From positions 1 through 32,072 of the forward strand of contig QXWX01000079.1 in the NCBI GenBank assembly GCA_009911175.1: a DNA stretch of 32,072 bases, in the 5' to 3' direction. The notes below the pieces were generated by a model, which saw nothing but the letters and a program-made list of their open reading frames with translations, searched no databases and had not been told where the DNA came from. The position numbers and the translations under genes are program-made. Source of the DNA: Lachnospiraceae bacterium (GTDB taxonomy: Bacteria; Bacillota_A; Clostridia; Lachnospirales; Lachnospiraceae). Positions 1 to 8,395 of the stretch are shown here, in pieces. Each line of letters opens with the position of its first letter. Position 1 is the first letter of the stretch.

Positions 1-382
1 GTACACTTATTTGGACTGACCCGAAAACTTCTTGACACTTATATTATCGTACCTTATCCGGATATCTTAAGAGTTTTTTTTGAAAAAATTTTAAAATATT
101 TTTCCCGTAATGTTTTTGAGGGCCGGTTTTCCCTCTTATATGCTACATTATAATAGGAAGAAACACATCAAATTCACTCTGTCCAGACATCTGGCGGTAC
201 ATAATATACCATGAGTTATCGAGAATAATCTACTCTGAAAATATAGGCTATGTAGAAAATCCATTTTCGATATCTCTATTTTGCATGTTTATATAGAGAA
301 TGTCAAGTGGAAACGTATTCCTGCCAATGGATTTTTTTACCATTGCCTATGGTCAGATTCTAAAAATACGATTAATTCTTTT
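1..382. other. AT-rich left-edge region without a recognised gene
   Basis: I see no gene in this stretch. It is AT-rich and lies downstream of the minus-strand glycosyltransferase. The octamer ACACTTAT occurs at 4-11 and again at 36-43, and the edge itself reads GTACAC. Subterminal repeats like these would fit the end of an insertion sequence cut off by the window edge, but no transposase is visible. A small hairpin, GAGGG at 118-122 with CCCTC at 131-135, has no T-run in either direction. A minus-strand TTGACA (complement of 301-306) followed 17 bases on by CAAAAT (278-283) is a weak promoter-like pair pointing out of the window. Confidence 0.4.
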
Positions 383-1456
383 TTAGGTTCTCAACGCCTT
401 CATCCGTTCCGCCGCCGGCTGATATCCCCAGTCCAGCGCCATCTTGTAATAGGAACGCGCCTCTTTATTTTTCCCATTTACCTCGAACCAGACGCCCAGA
501 TTGTAAGCTGCCTTGAAAGAACCGCTGCCGATTACTCCTTCATGTTCCGGGACTTCTCCGATCTCCAGGCAGCGCCGGTAGGAAAGCTCGATCTCTGGAA
601 GGTAATTGATGTAGCGCTGTACATCTGAAAAGATAGCCTGGGTGTAGAAGGTCCCGCAGGCAAAATGATAATCTGCGTATGGCGCCAGGCGCTTTTTTTC
701 GTTTTCTATGATCTTGAAGCCGGTTTCGTATTTTTTTAATTCAATCAGATTGTAAATATAGGAAATCACACCGTTGGGCCGATATCCTGTGCCGGAGAAG
801 GGGACGGTCTGATAAAAGCGTTCAAAGTACTGGTCCGCGCGCACATGATCTTTCATAATCCAGAGCGTACGGGCAGCCTGATACAGGATATAAGGATCCT
901 TGGGATTGTCCTTAAGTTCTTCCAGAAGAACCTGGAGATTGCGCTCTCCTTTTCCTTCCAGCATATAACCGTCGTGTTCGAAGACCAGCGAAAGCAATGT
1001 GATCGGGAGGCTGCTGACCACCTGTTCGTGCATCCGGCCTTCGAAGCGGGTTCCTTTTGGGATGACCCGGGTGATGCACAGGCAGCTTTGGCTGATCTCG
1101 CCGTTTGCTTCCTTGTAGCTGTTGTTCAGTTGGATGGCGCCGACGCGGCTTCCTTTTTCGATGAATGTTAACAAATCCTTTTTGGAGCCGGAAATGAGGT
1201 ATTCATCTGCATCCAGGATCAGGTTCCAGTCGCAGGGTGACTGTTCCAGGGCGTAATTTCTTGCGGCGGCAAAATCGTTATTCCATTCGTATTTGGAAAT
1301 GTGCGCATGGAACTTTTCTGCGATCTCAACTGTATTATCTGTAGAACCGGTGTCAGTGATGTAGATTTCATCCACAAGCTTTTGCGCAAGTGAGAGACAT
1401 TTTTCCAGACTGCGGCTTTCATTTTTTACGATCATTACCAGACCTATTGTTTTCAT
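383..1456 (-). CDS. Family 2 glycosyltransferase with TPR/Sel1-like C-terminus
   Basis: This 357-aa protein has an N-terminal GT-A domain of family 2 (about residues 1-170). It opens with the usual first strand (GLVMIVKNE), then a DTGSTDNT loop, and has the metal-binding acidic cluster DADEY near residue 82. The second half is helical and ends in a Sel1/TPR-like repeat (FKAAYNLGVWFEVNGK). Proteins of this build transfer a sugar from a nucleotide donor and often sit beside flagellin or surface-glycan genes; the acceptor is unknown. It is a close paralogue of the divergent gene at 1619-2713, aligning over its whole length. The start is set by GAGGA at 1466-1470 (complement), nine bases before the ATG. 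A minus-strand promoter lies at 1511-1539. Cytoplasmic; no signal peptide is seen. Confidence 0.85.
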   Translation of the reverse strand: MKTIGLVMIVKNESRSLEKCLSLAQKLVDEIYITDTGSTDNTVEIAEKFHAHISKYEWNNDFAAARNYALEQSPCDWNLILDADEYLISGSKKDLLTFIEKGSRVGAIQLNNSYKEANGEISQSCLCITRVIPKGTRFEGRMHEQVVSSLPITLLSLVFEHDGYMLEGKGERNLQVLLEELKDNPKDPYILYQAARTLWIMKDHVRADQYFERFYQTVPFSGTGYRPNGVISYIYNLIELKKYETGFKIIENEKKRLAPYADYHFACGTFYTQAIFSDVQRYINYLPEIELSYRRCLEIGEVPEHEGVIGSGSFKAAYNLGVWFEVNGKNKEARSYYKMALDWGYQPAAERMKALRT

Positions 1457-1510
1457 ATTATATTTTCCTCTATCTTAATTTAACCTTTTGCTATTCAAAA
1501 CACTTTTTTC

Positions 1511-1539
1511 ATTATATCATACTTCGGTTCCCTTGTCAT
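1511..1539 (-). promoter_or_regulatory. Sigma-A-type promoter of the minus-strand glycosyltransferase
   Basis: On the minus strand ATGACA (complement of 1534-1539) and a perfect TATAAT (complement of 1511-1516) are 17 bases apart. Its -35 box is only two bases from the -35 box of the divergent plus-strand promoter. Confidence 0.6.
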
Positions 1540-1541
1540 AG

Positions 1542-1570
1542 TTGATTTTTTCATGAAAGGTTCATATAAT
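1542..1570 (+). promoter_or_regulatory. Sigma-A-type promoter of the plus-strand glycosyltransferase
   Basis: TTGATT (1542-1547) and a perfect TATAAT (1565-1570) are 17 bases apart, followed by a GAGG ribosome binding site at 1607-1610 and the ATG at 1619. It is back to back with the minus-strand promoter, so polymerase binding at the two may be mutually exclusive. Confidence 0.6.
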
Positions 1571-1618
1571 AAAGAAGATGTGACAGGTAGAAATATGTGG
1601 TAAAGTGAGGTACATACC

Positions 1619-2713
1619 ATGAAGACTTTGGGTCTTGTGATGATTGTGAAAAATGAGGAGCGCTGTCTGGCGAAGTGCCTGGAGCAGGTGAAGGATCTGG
1701 TGGACAAGATCTATATCACGGACACCGGATCTACGGACAGAACGAAGGAGATTGCCGCTTCTTTCGGCGCGGTGATATCGGATTATGTGTGGAACCAGGA
1801 TTTTTCCGCGGCAAGAAATTTTGCGCTGGACCAATCGGATTGTGACTGGAATCTGGTTTTGGACGCGGATGAGTATTTAATAGAAGGAACACGGAAGGAT
1901 CTGGAGCCTTTTATGGAAAACATGGAGCATGTGGGGGCGATTCAGCGGAAGGATTTTTATAATGAAGGAACTGTGGACGGAAAGAAGCAAGTCGCCTATA
2001 TGTATACATGGGCGGGACGGCTGCTTCCTCGGGGAGTCCGTTTTTCGGGAAGGATCCACGAACAGGAAAATTCTGCATTTCCGGCGGATTCGCTGCCGCT
2101 GCTGTTCGAGCACGACGGATATCAGCAGGGCGGAAAGGAGGAACGGAATCTTGTGATCCTTCAGGAGGAATTAAAGGAAAAACCGGAGGATCCGTATCTG
2201 CTGTTTCAGACGGCCAGGACGCTCCGGGGGATGAAACGCCATGAGGAGGCGTGCAGATATTTTGCAGAGTTTCATAAAACGGTGCCTTTGCAGGGGGCGG
2301 CCTACCGGACCACCGGGCTGATACAATATTTGTACAGCCTGATCGAGATACAGGATTATGACACGGCGCTGACAATTATCGAAAACGAGCAGGAACAGCT
2401 GTGGGATTATGCGGATTTTCATTTTACATGCGGAATCATATTTATGAAGGCAATCCTGGCGGATACGAAGAAATATATCGACTATCTACCCATGATCGAG
2501 CAGGCTTATCTGAGATGCCTGGAGATCGGGGAGGTGCCTTTGCATCAGGGAATCCATGGATGCGGCTCGTTCAAGGCGGCGCACAATCTGGGGACCTGGT
2601 ACGAGGTGTCCGGGGATATCCCGAAGGCGCTGGAATATTACCGGATGGCAGCGGATGAGGGATACCTTCCCTCCGTCAGCCGGATCCGTGAGCTGGAACC
2701 TCTGACGCAGTAA
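1619..2713 (+). CDS. Family 2 glycosyltransferase with TPR/Sel1-like C-terminus (paralogue)
   Basis: This 364-aa protein has the same architecture as the divergent gene at 383-1456. A GT-A family 2 domain opens with GLVMIVKNE, carries DTGSTDRT and the acidic cluster DADEY near residue 82, and contains a conserved HEQ and FEHDGY segment. A helical repeat tail follows (FKAAHNLGTWYEVSGD). The two appear to have arisen by duplication and inversion and may use different donors or acceptors. It would act in the cytoplasm on flagellin or another surface-glycan acceptor; this is inferred from location. The ATG at 1619 follows GAGG by eight bases. I see no strong terminator in the 222 bases before the next gene. 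Confidence 0.85.
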   Translation: MKTLGLVMIVKNEERCLAKCLEQVKDLVDKIYITDTGSTDRTKEIAASFGAVISDYVWNQDFSAARNFALDQSDCDWNLVLDADEYLIEGTRKDLEPFMENMEHVGAIQRKDFYNEGTVDGKKQVAYMYTWAGRLLPRGVRFSGRIHEQENSAFPADSLPLLFEHDGYQQGGKEERNLVILQEELKEKPEDPYLLFQTARTLRGMKRHEEACRYFAEFHKTVPLQGAAYRTTGLIQYLYSLIEIQDYDTALTIIENEQEQLWDYADFHFTCGIIFMKAILADTKKYIDYLPMIEQAYLRCLEIGEVPLHQGIHGCGSFKAAHNLGTWYEVSGDIPKALEYYRMAADEGYLPSVSRIRELEPLTQ

Positions 2714-2867
2714 GGAACTGTTATGAAATAAACTTTCGTGGCAATTCGTAAGCACCGCCGCACCATCGAAGATCTGTCTTGCAGATGGAAAATCAGGCAG
2801 GTCATTGGGCAATGCTGTACCAGTTTAGACAGCGAGTCTGATATATAACCTATATAGTTCTAAATCA

Positions 2868-2883
2868 GGTATTTTTGAATACC
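2868..2883 (+). promoter_or_regulatory. Operator-like palindrome at the recombinase promoter
   Basis: GGTATT and AATACC form a perfect 6-bp stem around TTTG. A TATACT at 2896-2901 could be the -10 box of the recombinase gene, which would put its -35 region inside this palindrome. No good -35 hexamer is present, so the promoter may need activation, or the palindrome may bind a repressor or the recombinase itself. Confidence 0.3.
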
Positions 2884-2935
2884 GCCTCTTTGTTTTATAC
2901 TCAAAAGGAGAATAATTTACAAGGAGGTAACAGGC

Positions 2936-3565
2936 ATGACGAACAAAGTATACGGTTACATCAGAGTTTCTACGAGAGAGCAGAATATTGAACGGCAGTT
3001 AATCTCCCTCATTGAAGCCGGCATCGATCAAAAAAGTATCTATATCGATAAGCAGAGCGGAAAAGATTTTCGCCGGCCTGCTTACAAGAAAATGATGCGC
3101 AAGGTCCGGGAGGGAGATCTGATCGTTGTGAAAAGCATCGATCGGCTTGGACGGAATTATCAGGACATTATGGAACAGTGGCGGATCATTACGAAGGAAA
3201 AGGGAGCGGATATCTGTATTCAGGATATGCCGCTGCTGGATACGACGAAAACAAAGGACCTGCTGGGGACTTTTATCAGCGACGTCGTGCTCCAGCTGTT
3301 GTCGTTTGTTGCGGAAAATGAAAGGGACAATATCCGTCAGCGTCAGGCGGAGGGAATTGCGGCGGCAAAAGCGCGGGGCGTCCAGTTTGGCAAGCCTATG
3401 ATCCCCATGCCGGAAAATTTTCCAGAATTGTATGAGGAGTGGGAGGCGAACCGGATTACCATCGGAGAGCTGGCGGAGCTTTGTAATATGGGAAGGAGTA
3501 CGATGTATAAACGAATTGGAGAATATAAAGAGAGATTGTGTCAGGAGGAGGGGAACAGAAGATGA
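2936..3565 (+). CDS. Serine recombinase (resolvase/invertase family)
   Basis: This 209-aa protein is a small serine recombinase of the resolvase/DNA-invertase type, full length for the class (about 180-210 aa). The N-terminus YIRVST carries the nucleophile Ser12. An SIDRLGRN segment near residue 70 supplies the conserved arginines, a long E-helix follows (ENERDNIRQRQ), and the C-terminal 45 residues form a helix-turn-helix with the typical TIGELAELCNMGRSTMYKRI. Such enzymes resolve or invert DNA between short crossover sites. I found no obvious site pair beside it. AAGGAGG at 2921-2927 fixes the start. Its stop overlaps the ATG of the next glycosyltransferase by 4 bp, so the two are probably translationally coupled, which is odd for a mobile-element gene and suggests residence in the locus. 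Confidence 0.9.
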   Translation: MTNKVYGYIRVSTREQNIERQLISLIEAGIDQKSIYIDKQSGKDFRRPAYKKMMRKVREGDLIVVKSIDRLGRNYQDIMEQWRIITKEKGADICIQDMPLLDTTKTKDLLGTFISDVVLQLLSFVAENERDNIRQRQAEGIAAAKARGVQFGKPMIPMPENFPELYEEWEANRITIGELAELCNMGRSTMYKRIGEYKERLCQEEGNRR

Positions 3566-4746
3566 GAATTGTTTTATTTTATACGGAAGTGGAGTCGTTT
3601 AACTTTTTTTCAAATGTGCTTTCTGAGGAACTGCGGAAAAGGGGACACGAAACATTTATTCTGGACCTGCTCAATCCTCCTGGGGAAAACGCACATTCCT
3701 ATGTCAATTTTTCACAATTTGCTTCGAAAAAGGTGGATGCGGCAATCAGCTTTGACGGGCTGGGGATCAAGGATGACCTGCTGATCGGGATCTGGAATGC
3801 GTATCAGACGGTTGTGGTGGACATTTTTATGGATCCGCCGCTTCGGTTTCATACGGCGATGGAAAAGCATCCGCAGAATTATCTGATGTTCTGCTGTGAT
3901 TGGGATCATGTGGAATATGTGAAAAAATACTTTAAACAGTGTGTCCCTTATGTCGGATTTATGCCTCATGTGGGCGTGATGCCGGATCCGAATATCCCGG
4001 TGATCCCGTATACCGAAAAGAAATATGATGTGCTTTTTTCAGGAACCTATTATTCTCCCGAGAACCGGCTTGCCCAGGTGGAGGAAATGATCGAAAAGGG
4101 GACAGCGGTCTATGACTTTTATCAGATCTTGTATAAATGTCTGGTGGAAGACAGCAGGCTTACGATTGAACAGGGAGCCTTCCGGACAGTGGAACAGATG
4201 GGGCTTTCGGTTGACCAGAATATGATGAAAAGCCTGATGCGCTGCGCGGAGCCGGTGGACTGGGCGATCCGTATGTACCAGCGCGGCCGTGTGGTGGAAG
4301 AGCTGGCAAAATCCGGGGTGGAGCTTCATTTGCTGGGCAGGGGCTGGGAAAATCACTGTTCCGCAGATTATCCCAATGTGCACCGGATCGACGACCGGAT
4401 CCCCTATGTGGATACGCTGGCATATATGGCGGATGCCCGGCTGAACCTGAATGTGTTTCCCTGGTTCAAGGCTGGAACCCATGACCGGATCTTTAACGCG
4501 CTGCTCCAGCATTCCCTGCCGCTGACGGATTCCAGCCGATGGGTGGATGAAAATTTTACGGACGGAGTGGATATTGCGCTGTATGACCTGGAGCATCTGG
4601 AGAAATTGCCGGAAATGATCGGCGGGCTGCTGCGGGATACGGAACGCGCGCAGGAGATGATCCGGAAGGGGTATGAAAAGACTGCGGAGAATCTGACATG
4701 GTCGAATTGCGCGGATTGGATTCTGGAGGCCATCGGGCAGATGTAA
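3562..4746 (+). CDS. CgeB-like GT-B glycosyltransferase
   Basis: This 394-aa protein looks like a family 1/4-type GT-B glycosyltransferase of the CgeB/spore-maturation group. An N-terminal Rossmann half (MRIVLFYTEV) is followed by a C-terminal half with LHLLGRGWE and the region LNLNVFPWFKAGTHDRIFNALLQ, which in this group contacts the nucleotide sugar. Donor and acceptor cannot be told from sequence. I chose the ATG at 3562 because AGGAGG at 3543-3548 precedes it; an upstream in-frame start would place the ribosome binding site inside the gene. The start overlaps the recombinase stop (ATGA), and the next gene begins 52 bases after the stop, so it belongs to the 2936-8135 operon. Confidence 0.75.
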   Translation: MRIVLFYTEVESFNFFSNVLSEELRKRGHETFILDLLNPPGENAHSYVNFSQFASKKVDAAISFDGLGIKDDLLIGIWNAYQTVVVDIFMDPPLRFHTAMEKHPQNYLMFCCDWDHVEYVKKYFKQCVPYVGFMPHVGVMPDPNIPVIPYTEKKYDVLFSGTYYSPENRLAQVEEMIEKGTAVYDFYQILYKCLVEDSRLTIEQGAFRTVEQMGLSVDQNMMKSLMRCAEPVDWAIRMYQRGRVVEELAKSGVELHLLGRGWENHCSADYPNVHRIDDRIPYVDTLAYMADARLNLNVFPWFKAGTHDRIFNALLQHSLPLTDSSRWVDENFTDGVDIALYDLEHLEKLPEMIGGLLRDTERAQEMIRKGYEKTAENLTWSNCADWILEAIGQM

Positions 4747-4798
4747 AAGGGCAGAGTTCATCGGTCATGAATATAAAAATATAAGGAGAAGTTCTGAT

Positions 4799-6448
4799 AT
4801 GATAAAGGTATATAACGGAGACGCATATGGAGTTCAGGAGGAGGATTACGACCGAAGCCGGTCGCTGCGATTTTTTTTGAACGGGCATAAAAATGAATAT
4901 ATTCTGATCTACCGCGGCGACCGGCTGCTGAAGGTGCTGTCTTATTATGACGTACTTTACAGCCGGGAGGTACCGGAAAAGGTGCTGTACCTGAGCACGG
5001 ATGTGTTTTCGGAGGCCAGGGAGCTGTTCTTTTCCTATAAAAATGCGGATGACCGGTGGAACCGGGCTGTTGCGGTATGCAGCGGCCCGGAAGATGACGG
5101 CAGTCCGGGAGATGTGGAATGTATTTTGTATTATCAGCAAAACCTGACGAGCTTCATTTATCCGGCCGGTGAATTTGAAGATTATGGGCTTGACCGGAAA
5201 CTGGATCTGGAGCTGCTCTCACGGGCGGATACGTATCTATTTGAGGAGTTTGAAGAATATACGGCTTTCATTTGTGAGGTGCTGGAACGGAAGTTTCCGG
5301 AGAAGGAAAAGATATTTCTGGATGAAAATGCGGAGGTGTTTTCCTGTTTTGGCTTTCGATACCGCATGGGGACGAGGGACGAACTGCTTCAGGATGCGGG
5401 AGACGCGCCGCGGGCCGGTATGCAGAATGTGGATCGGGTACACGATTCCGGACGTAATGCGTTCTATATCACCAGCGAGCGGGAAAAGGATTTTTTCGGG
5501 CGGAGGTTTCAGAAGAATATTTACAGCAGCCTGGATATTATGACTGCATTGTTCTGGCAGGAAAAAGAGACTGGATACGGAGATCTGCATCCGGATAAAC
5601 GGTTTATGCTGATCCGTTTTCCCATCTATTCCAGCGGACTGGGAGATGTGATCCGGTTCTGCATGACAAAGGTTGCCGCGGTGGAATACCGGAAGCTGGA
5701 TTATATTCCGGTGATTGATCTGAGCGTCCCGGACGGCGGCAATTCGTTTTCCGGAGGCAGAGAGGAAAATGTCTGGGAGGACTTTTTTGAACCGCTGAAC
5801 GAATATCGTCCGGAGGAGGTTCTCCAAAGCCGCCATGTCCTGTTATGTAATGACAAAATGGACGCGTTCAATCCTTATATGATGGAACAATATCATGATT
5901 CCGGGCATATGAGGGGCATTTATAAAAAATATCTTCGGCTGAATCGGGAAATGAAAGCTTATATCGATCCGCTTCGGGAGCATTTTTTCGGAAATGAGGC
6001 TGGAAAAGTGCTGGGAGTCGTGGCCCGCGGAACGGATTACCGCTATGGGGGATTTGATGTTCCGAAGCCTGTGGAGGATGAGGCTTATATTGCGTTGGTG
6101 AAGGAAAAAATGGAGGAATGGGGCTGCTCTTCTCTCCTGCTGGCCACGGAGGACGCGGATATTCTGGAGAAGTTCCGGCAGGCCGGATTCGGGGGTAGGC
6201 TAAAGTACCTGGAGCAGGAGCGTTTTCGGTATACGGATGTGAATACGAAGGGGCTTTTGGTCGCGAAAATGAAAAAGGCTGACAATGATTATCATGATGA
6301 GATGCCTTATCTCGCGGTGCTGTATCTGCTGGCAGAATGCGGGGCGCTGATCTCGAACTGCCGGTGCGGGGCATTTGAGGTGGCGGATTTTGTGAATGGC
6401 GGGGAGTATGAACAGCGGTATTGCTGCGGGGAAGGTGAGGTGGAGTGA
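4799..6448 (+). CDS. Fucosyltransferase-fold glycosyltransferase-like protein
   Basis: This 549-aa protein has an unrecognised first half and a C-terminal half resembling the GT-B fold of alpha-1,6- and O-fucosyltransferases. The key sign is VARGTDYR near residues 405-412, matching the donor-phosphate-binding H-x-R-G-T-D motif with His replaced by Ala. Further on LLATEDADILEKF and a late ISNCRCGAFEVA segment resemble the GDP-fucose-binding motifs of that superfamily. It may transfer fucose or another deoxysugar, but the unusual motif lowers certainty. AAGGAG at 4783-4788 fixes the start. It sits between a CgeB-like transferase and an AAA-ATPase gene that starts four bases after its stop. A T8 run at 4871-4878 lies near the 5' end of the gene. 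Confidence 0.55.
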   Translation: MIKVYNGDAYGVQEEDYDRSRSLRFFLNGHKNEYILIYRGDRLLKVLSYYDVLYSREVPEKVLYLSTDVFSEARELFFSYKNADDRWNRAVAVCSGPEDDGSPGDVECILYYQQNLTSFIYPAGEFEDYGLDRKLDLELLSRADTYLFEEFEEYTAFICEVLERKFPEKEKIFLDENAEVFSCFGFRYRMGTRDELLQDAGDAPRAGMQNVDRVHDSGRNAFYITSEREKDFFGRRFQKNIYSSLDIMTALFWQEKETGYGDLHPDKRFMLIRFPIYSSGLGDVIRFCMTKVAAVEYRKLDYIPVIDLSVPDGGNSFSGGREENVWEDFFEPLNEYRPEEVLQSRHVLLCNDKMDAFNPYMMEQYHDSGHMRGIYKKYLRLNREMKAYIDPLREHFFGNEAGKVLGVVARGTDYRYGGFDVPKPVEDEAYIALVKEKMEEWGCSSLLLATEDADILEKFRQAGFGGRLKYLEQERFRYTDVNTKGLLVAKMKKADNDYHDEMPYLAVLYLLAECGALISNCRCGAFEVADFVNGGEYEQRYCCGEGEVE

Positions 6449-6452
6449 ACGT

Positions 6453-8135
6453 ATGGGCGTTTATTTAAACAGCAAGAGTCCTTCCGGATTGTTTTGTGAC
6501 GAAGCGGCGGCGACGTATTTTATTGATAAATCAGCTATACTTCGTGAATTGATTCCATACGTTTCACAAAATACGGAAATTATGGAACAGAGCGGGTCTA
6601 ACCGCAGTAAAAGCAATAAATATATCTGCATCACCAGGCCGCGCCGGTTTGGAAAAACGATAATCGCGGCGATGATCGCCTCCTTTTTTGGAAAAGGGGT
6701 TGACAGCAGCGCGGTTTTTGACAGGCTGAATGTCGCTGCCGATGACTTGTTTGAACGCCATTTAAACCAGCATAATGTCATTTACATTTCTCTGAATGAG
6801 CTCCCGCAAAATTGTGCGGATTACCAAAGCTATATTGACCGGATTCAAAGGCGTCTGCATAGTGACTTGAAAAGGGCTTTTCCGAATGTAGATGCTTCGG
6901 ATGGAGATGCCGTTTGGGATGTGCTGAATGACATTTATGAGCAGGAGGATGAGCGTTTCATTTTCGTACTGGACGAATGGGATTATATTTTTCACAGAAG
7001 CTTTGTGACCGACCGTGAGAAGCTGGCGTATTTGGAATTTTTAAGCAATCTTTTGAAAGGGAAAGCCTACGTTGAGCTGGCGTACATGACGGGGATACTT
7101 CCGATTGCAAAATACTCGAGCGGCTCGGAGCTTAATATGTTTTTCGAATATACGCTGTCCGCAAAGGAGAAATACAGCGAATATTTGGGATTTAATGACC
7201 AGGAGGTGGACGAACTTTATCAGCGTTATCTTAAGGTCACGCCGAATCCTGCCATAAGCAGAGCAGATCTGAAAATATGGTATGATGGATATCAGACCGT
7301 ATCAGGCGGCCGGCTTTACAATCCGCGCTCTGTTGTCGGCGCGTTGAGCGACAATCAGCTGGGAAGCTATTGGACGAGCTCAGGTCCCTATGAGGAAATC
7401 CGTTTTTATATTAAAAATAATGTAGATCAAGTGCGGGATGACCTGGCGCTTATGGTATCCGGAATTGCCGTTCCTGCGAAAATTCAGGAATATGCCGCCA
7501 CATCCATGAATCTGACGACACGGGATGAAGTATTTTCCGCAATGGTCGTCTATGGTTTTTTGAGCCATGAAAACGGAAAGGTCCGTATCCCCAATAAAGA
7601 ACTGATGGATCATTTTTCATCAGCGCTCCAAAAGGAAAAATCATTAGGATATGTATATCAACTGGCAAAGGCTTCCCGGAAAATGCTTTTGGCTACAAAA
7701 GCAGGCGACACAAAAACAATGCTTGAAATCCTGGAATTTGCACATAATACAGAAATCCCATTGCTAAGCTATAGTAATGAAATTGAGTTGACGGCAGTGG
7801 TAAATCTTGTCTATCTTGCGGCAAGGGATTCCTATTTTATGGAGCGTGAGGACAAGGCTGGTATTGGATATGTGGATTTTATTTTCTATCCGATCAACAG
7901 AAAAGAGGATTGCATCATCCTGGAATTGAAGGTTGACTATACTGCAAAGGAAGCGATCCAACAGATTAAGGACCGAAAATATGCTCTGAAATTTCAGGGC
8001 AGACTTGGCGAAGCAGAACGCTATACCGGCCGGATCCTTGCTGTCGGTATTGGCTATGACAAAAAAACAAAAGAGCACAGCTGTGAGATTGAAATTTTGA
8101 AGCCGGCAAATGCCGGGGAAATGAATGGACAATAG
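6453..8135 (+). CDS. AAA-ATPase-like protein with C-terminal PD-(D/E)XK nuclease domain
   Basis: This 560-aa protein belongs to the AAA-ATPase-like/DUF1703 group, common and often multicopy in gut Clostridia and Bacteroidetes. The N-terminus has a P-loop variant RPRRFGKT near residues 61-68 and a Walker B strand FIFVLDEWD. The C-terminus has the nuclease-type core VDFIFYP followed by ILELKVD, the D and E-x-K of a PD-(D/E)XK fold. Its function is not established; phage defence or mobile-element roles have been suggested for related proteins. I chose ATG 6453 because GGTGAGG precedes it and because the minus-strand paralogue at 30283-31902 starts in the same way (MG..LNSK). It is the last gene of its operon and is followed by a strong terminator. 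Confidence 0.8.
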   Translation: MGVYLNSKSPSGLFCDEAAATYFIDKSAILRELIPYVSQNTEIMEQSGSNRSKSNKYICITRPRRFGKTIIAAMIASFFGKGVDSSAVFDRLNVAADDLFERHLNQHNVIYISLNELPQNCADYQSYIDRIQRRLHSDLKRAFPNVDASDGDAVWDVLNDIYEQEDERFIFVLDEWDYIFHRSFVTDREKLAYLEFLSNLLKGKAYVELAYMTGILPIAKYSSGSELNMFFEYTLSAKEKYSEYLGFNDQEVDELYQRYLKVTPNPAISRADLKIWYDGYQTVSGGRLYNPRSVVGALSDNQLGSYWTSSGPYEEIRFYIKNNVDQVRDDLALMVSGIAVPAKIQEYAATSMNLTTRDEVFSAMVVYGFLSHENGKVRIPNKELMDHFSSALQKEKSLGYVYQLAKASRKMLLATKAGDTKTMLEILEFAHNTEIPLLSYSNEIELTAVVNLVYLAARDSYFMEREDKAGIGYVDFIFYPINRKEDCIILELKVDYTAKEAIQQIKDRKYALKFQGRLGEAERYTGRILAVGIGYDKKTKEHSCEIEILKPANAGEMNGQ

Positions 8136-8159
8136 GATATAGGCAGTGGAATATGCAGG

Positions 8160-8210
8160 CGTATCGTATATGAATGCGGGGAATTCATATACGGTACGGC
8201 TGTATTTTTT
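8160..8210 (+). terminator. Intrinsic terminator after the recombinase-to-ATPase operon
   Basis: A perfect 11-bp stem pairs 8165-8175 with 8183-8193 around GCGGGGA and is extended by weaker pairs on both sides. TATTTTTT at 8203-8210 follows. This separates the upstream operon from flagellin. Confidence 0.75.
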
Positions 8211-8289
8211 GTGCTGCCCGCTGGGGATTGGGTATCCATGTTAGTGTACCTTCTTAGACAGTTCGCCGGCATGTCAAAAAGGAATGTTT

Positions 8290-8369
8290 GTTCGGCTCCC
8301 GAACCCTTCTCCTGACACAAAAAAATATACAGAAAACCACTAATAATTATGCAGGGAAAAGGATTTCCC
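8290..8369 (+). promoter_or_regulatory. Structured flagellin leader with a CsrA-like site
   Basis: Two hairpins lie in the untranslated leader. The first is GTTCGG/CCGAAC (8290-8304, loop CTC). The second is GGGAAA/TTTCCC (8354-8369) with the tetraloop AGGA at 8360-8363. The Shine-Dalgarno AAGGAGG follows at 8382-8388. A GGA shown in a hairpin loop upstream of a GGA in the Shine-Dalgarno is how CsrA binds the hag flagellin leader in Bacillus subtilis. The structures are seen; CsrA control is inferred. No convincing flagellar sigma-factor promoter was found upstream. Confidence 0.45.
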
Positions 8370-8395
8370 GAAAACAAATTCAAGGAGGAAAAACC

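Noticed and set aside
281..628. Plus-strand open frame of 115 codons at the left edge
   Set aside because: Most of it is antisense to the end of the minus-strand glycosyltransferase, there is no ribosome binding site, and the composition is atypical of protein.
4039..4761. 240-codon minus-strand frame antisense to the CgeB-like gene
   Set aside because: It is rich in His, Pro, Gln and Arg as expected of an antisense shadow, and overlaps a well-supported gene.
4871..4878. T8 and A8 runs in coding genes as phase-variable tracts (also 22800-22807 and near 31885)
   Set aside because: Runs of eight A or T are expected by chance in AT-rich coding DNA; only the G9 tract stands out.
8257..8280. Flagellar sigma-factor promoter of flagellin (GCCGGCAT at 8265-8272)
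   Set aside because: Only the -10-like octamer is partly matched and no TAAA lies at the right distance.
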